From Clostridiaceae bacterium (GTDB lineage: Bacteria; Bacillota; Clostridia; Saccharofermentanales; DTU023), in contig DUPV01000072.1 in assembly GCA_012838135.1 (NCBI GenBank), positions 1 through 64,000 on the forward strand: DNA of 64,000 nt. Direction: 5' to 3'. This document shows, piece by piece, positions 63,187 through 64,000 of the stretch. Numbering within the stretch: the first letter of the stretch is position 1; every line of letters starts with the position of its first letter. The notes beneath the pieces were generated by a model that had not been told where the DNA came from, did no database searches, and worked only from the letters and a program-made list of their open reading frames with translations. The position numbers and the translations under genes were made by a program.

Positions 63187-64000
63187 ATGAGTAATAAAAG
63201 TAAGAAAAACAGAAATCAAAAAAGTAACAAAACAAATGTTATAAAAATAATCCTCGGCAGCTTGTGCAGCATATTATTGATAATGACAATTCTCTTAGTC
63301 AGCAAGCCTGAATTGTTATATCGCGTGCAAGGTGTTCTTCTAGGACGTAAAGATCAATATGTCTCATTAAAGGGAAAAAATTATTCAAAAACTAATTTGC
63401 AAAGTTTTGATTTAAACAGTCAAACAGAATGGCGTTCTGAACAAAGTTTGATTCTGCTCAATAAAACCCATGCTTTACCTGAAGGTTTTGAGCCACAGAT
63501 GGCAGAATATAAGGATAGCGGTGTTCAAATGAATGTTGCCATGTTAGATGCATATGCACAACTATCGGCTGCAGTCACTGAAAACACCGGAGATAAGATG
63601 TATGTCAGTTCAGTCTACCGTTCAGTTGAAGAACAAGCGGAAATCCAGGCAAATGATCCGGAAATAGCTTTACCGCCGGGTCACAGTGAACATCATACCG
63701 GTTTGGCAGTTGACGTCTACGTTTTCGAACATGCCGGAATGAATTTCCTTGAAAGTGAAGCCGGACAATATGTCAATAAAAATTGCTATGATTTCGGTTT
63801 TATCATTCGTTATCCTGAGGACAAGGAAGAGATTACCGGTATAACTTTTGAACCTTGGCATTTGCGTTATGTCGGACTGCCTCATTCTAAAATCATCCAA
63901 CAAAAATTTATCACATTTGAAGAATATATTGATTTATTAAAACCGAATAAATTTTATCGTTATAACAATTATCTTATTACAAGACAACCTCTTAATTCAC
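63187..64000 (+). CDS. D-alanyl-D-alanine carboxypeptidase, VanY-like, truncated by window end
   Basis: Manual translation MSNKSKKNRNQKSNKTNVIKIILGSLC..., PGHSEHHTGLAVDVYVFE, FEPWHLRYVG; absent from ORF track (no stop in window). Confidence 0.9.
   Translation, partial: MSNKSKKNRNQKSNKTNVIKIILGSLCSILLIMTILLVSKPELLYRVQGVLLGRKDQYVSLKGKNYSKTNLQSFDLNSQTEWRSEQSLILLNKTHALPEGFEPQMAEYKDSGVQMNVAMLDAYAQLSAAVTENTGDKMYVSSVYRSVEEQAEIQANDPEIALPPGHSEHHTGLAVDVYVFEHAGMNFLESEAGQYVNKNCYDFGFIIRYPEDKEEITGITFEPWHLRYVGLPHSKIIQQKFITFEEYIDLLKPNKFYRYNNYLITRQPLNS

Overview
64-kb window from a low-to-mid GC Firmicutes (Clostridia-like) chromosome; lineage is inferred from gene content only. It has five parts. (1) 1-1806: 3' truncated secreted OB-fold-repeat protein, missing from the ORF track because it runs off the edge. 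(2) 2.1-18.0 kb: complete monoderm type IV pilus (T4P) locus, with pilB-T-C-A-D-M-N-O on + converging on a four-gene minor-pilin operon on -. The first gene of that operon encodes a 2122-aa pilin-adhesin fusion with GLUG-type repeats and is the most unusual object here. (3) 18-40 kb: accessory and transport region. It contains a TPP-riboswitch-controlled ykoFEDC thiamine-precursor ECF transporter, an HTH-CPBP protease fusion, tRNA-Cys and tRNA-Gly, a livJHMGF operon, a K+-dependent-type membrane pyrophosphatase with an unknown partner gene, a TetR/MFS/FtsX-ABC efflux cassette, a patatin, and decayed gene remnants. (4) 40-59 kb: housekeeping (pullulanase, murC, fbp, ftsH-hpt-tilS, dnaB-rplI-rpsR-ssb-rpsF, ywlE/ywlC, prfA-prmC, rpmE). 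(5) 59.6-64 kb: GH13 glucosidase, GPH transporter and a VanY-like carboxypeptidase truncated by the window end. No CRISPR array, rRNA or intact transposon was seen. Identifications come from reading motifs in translated proteins; no database search was run.
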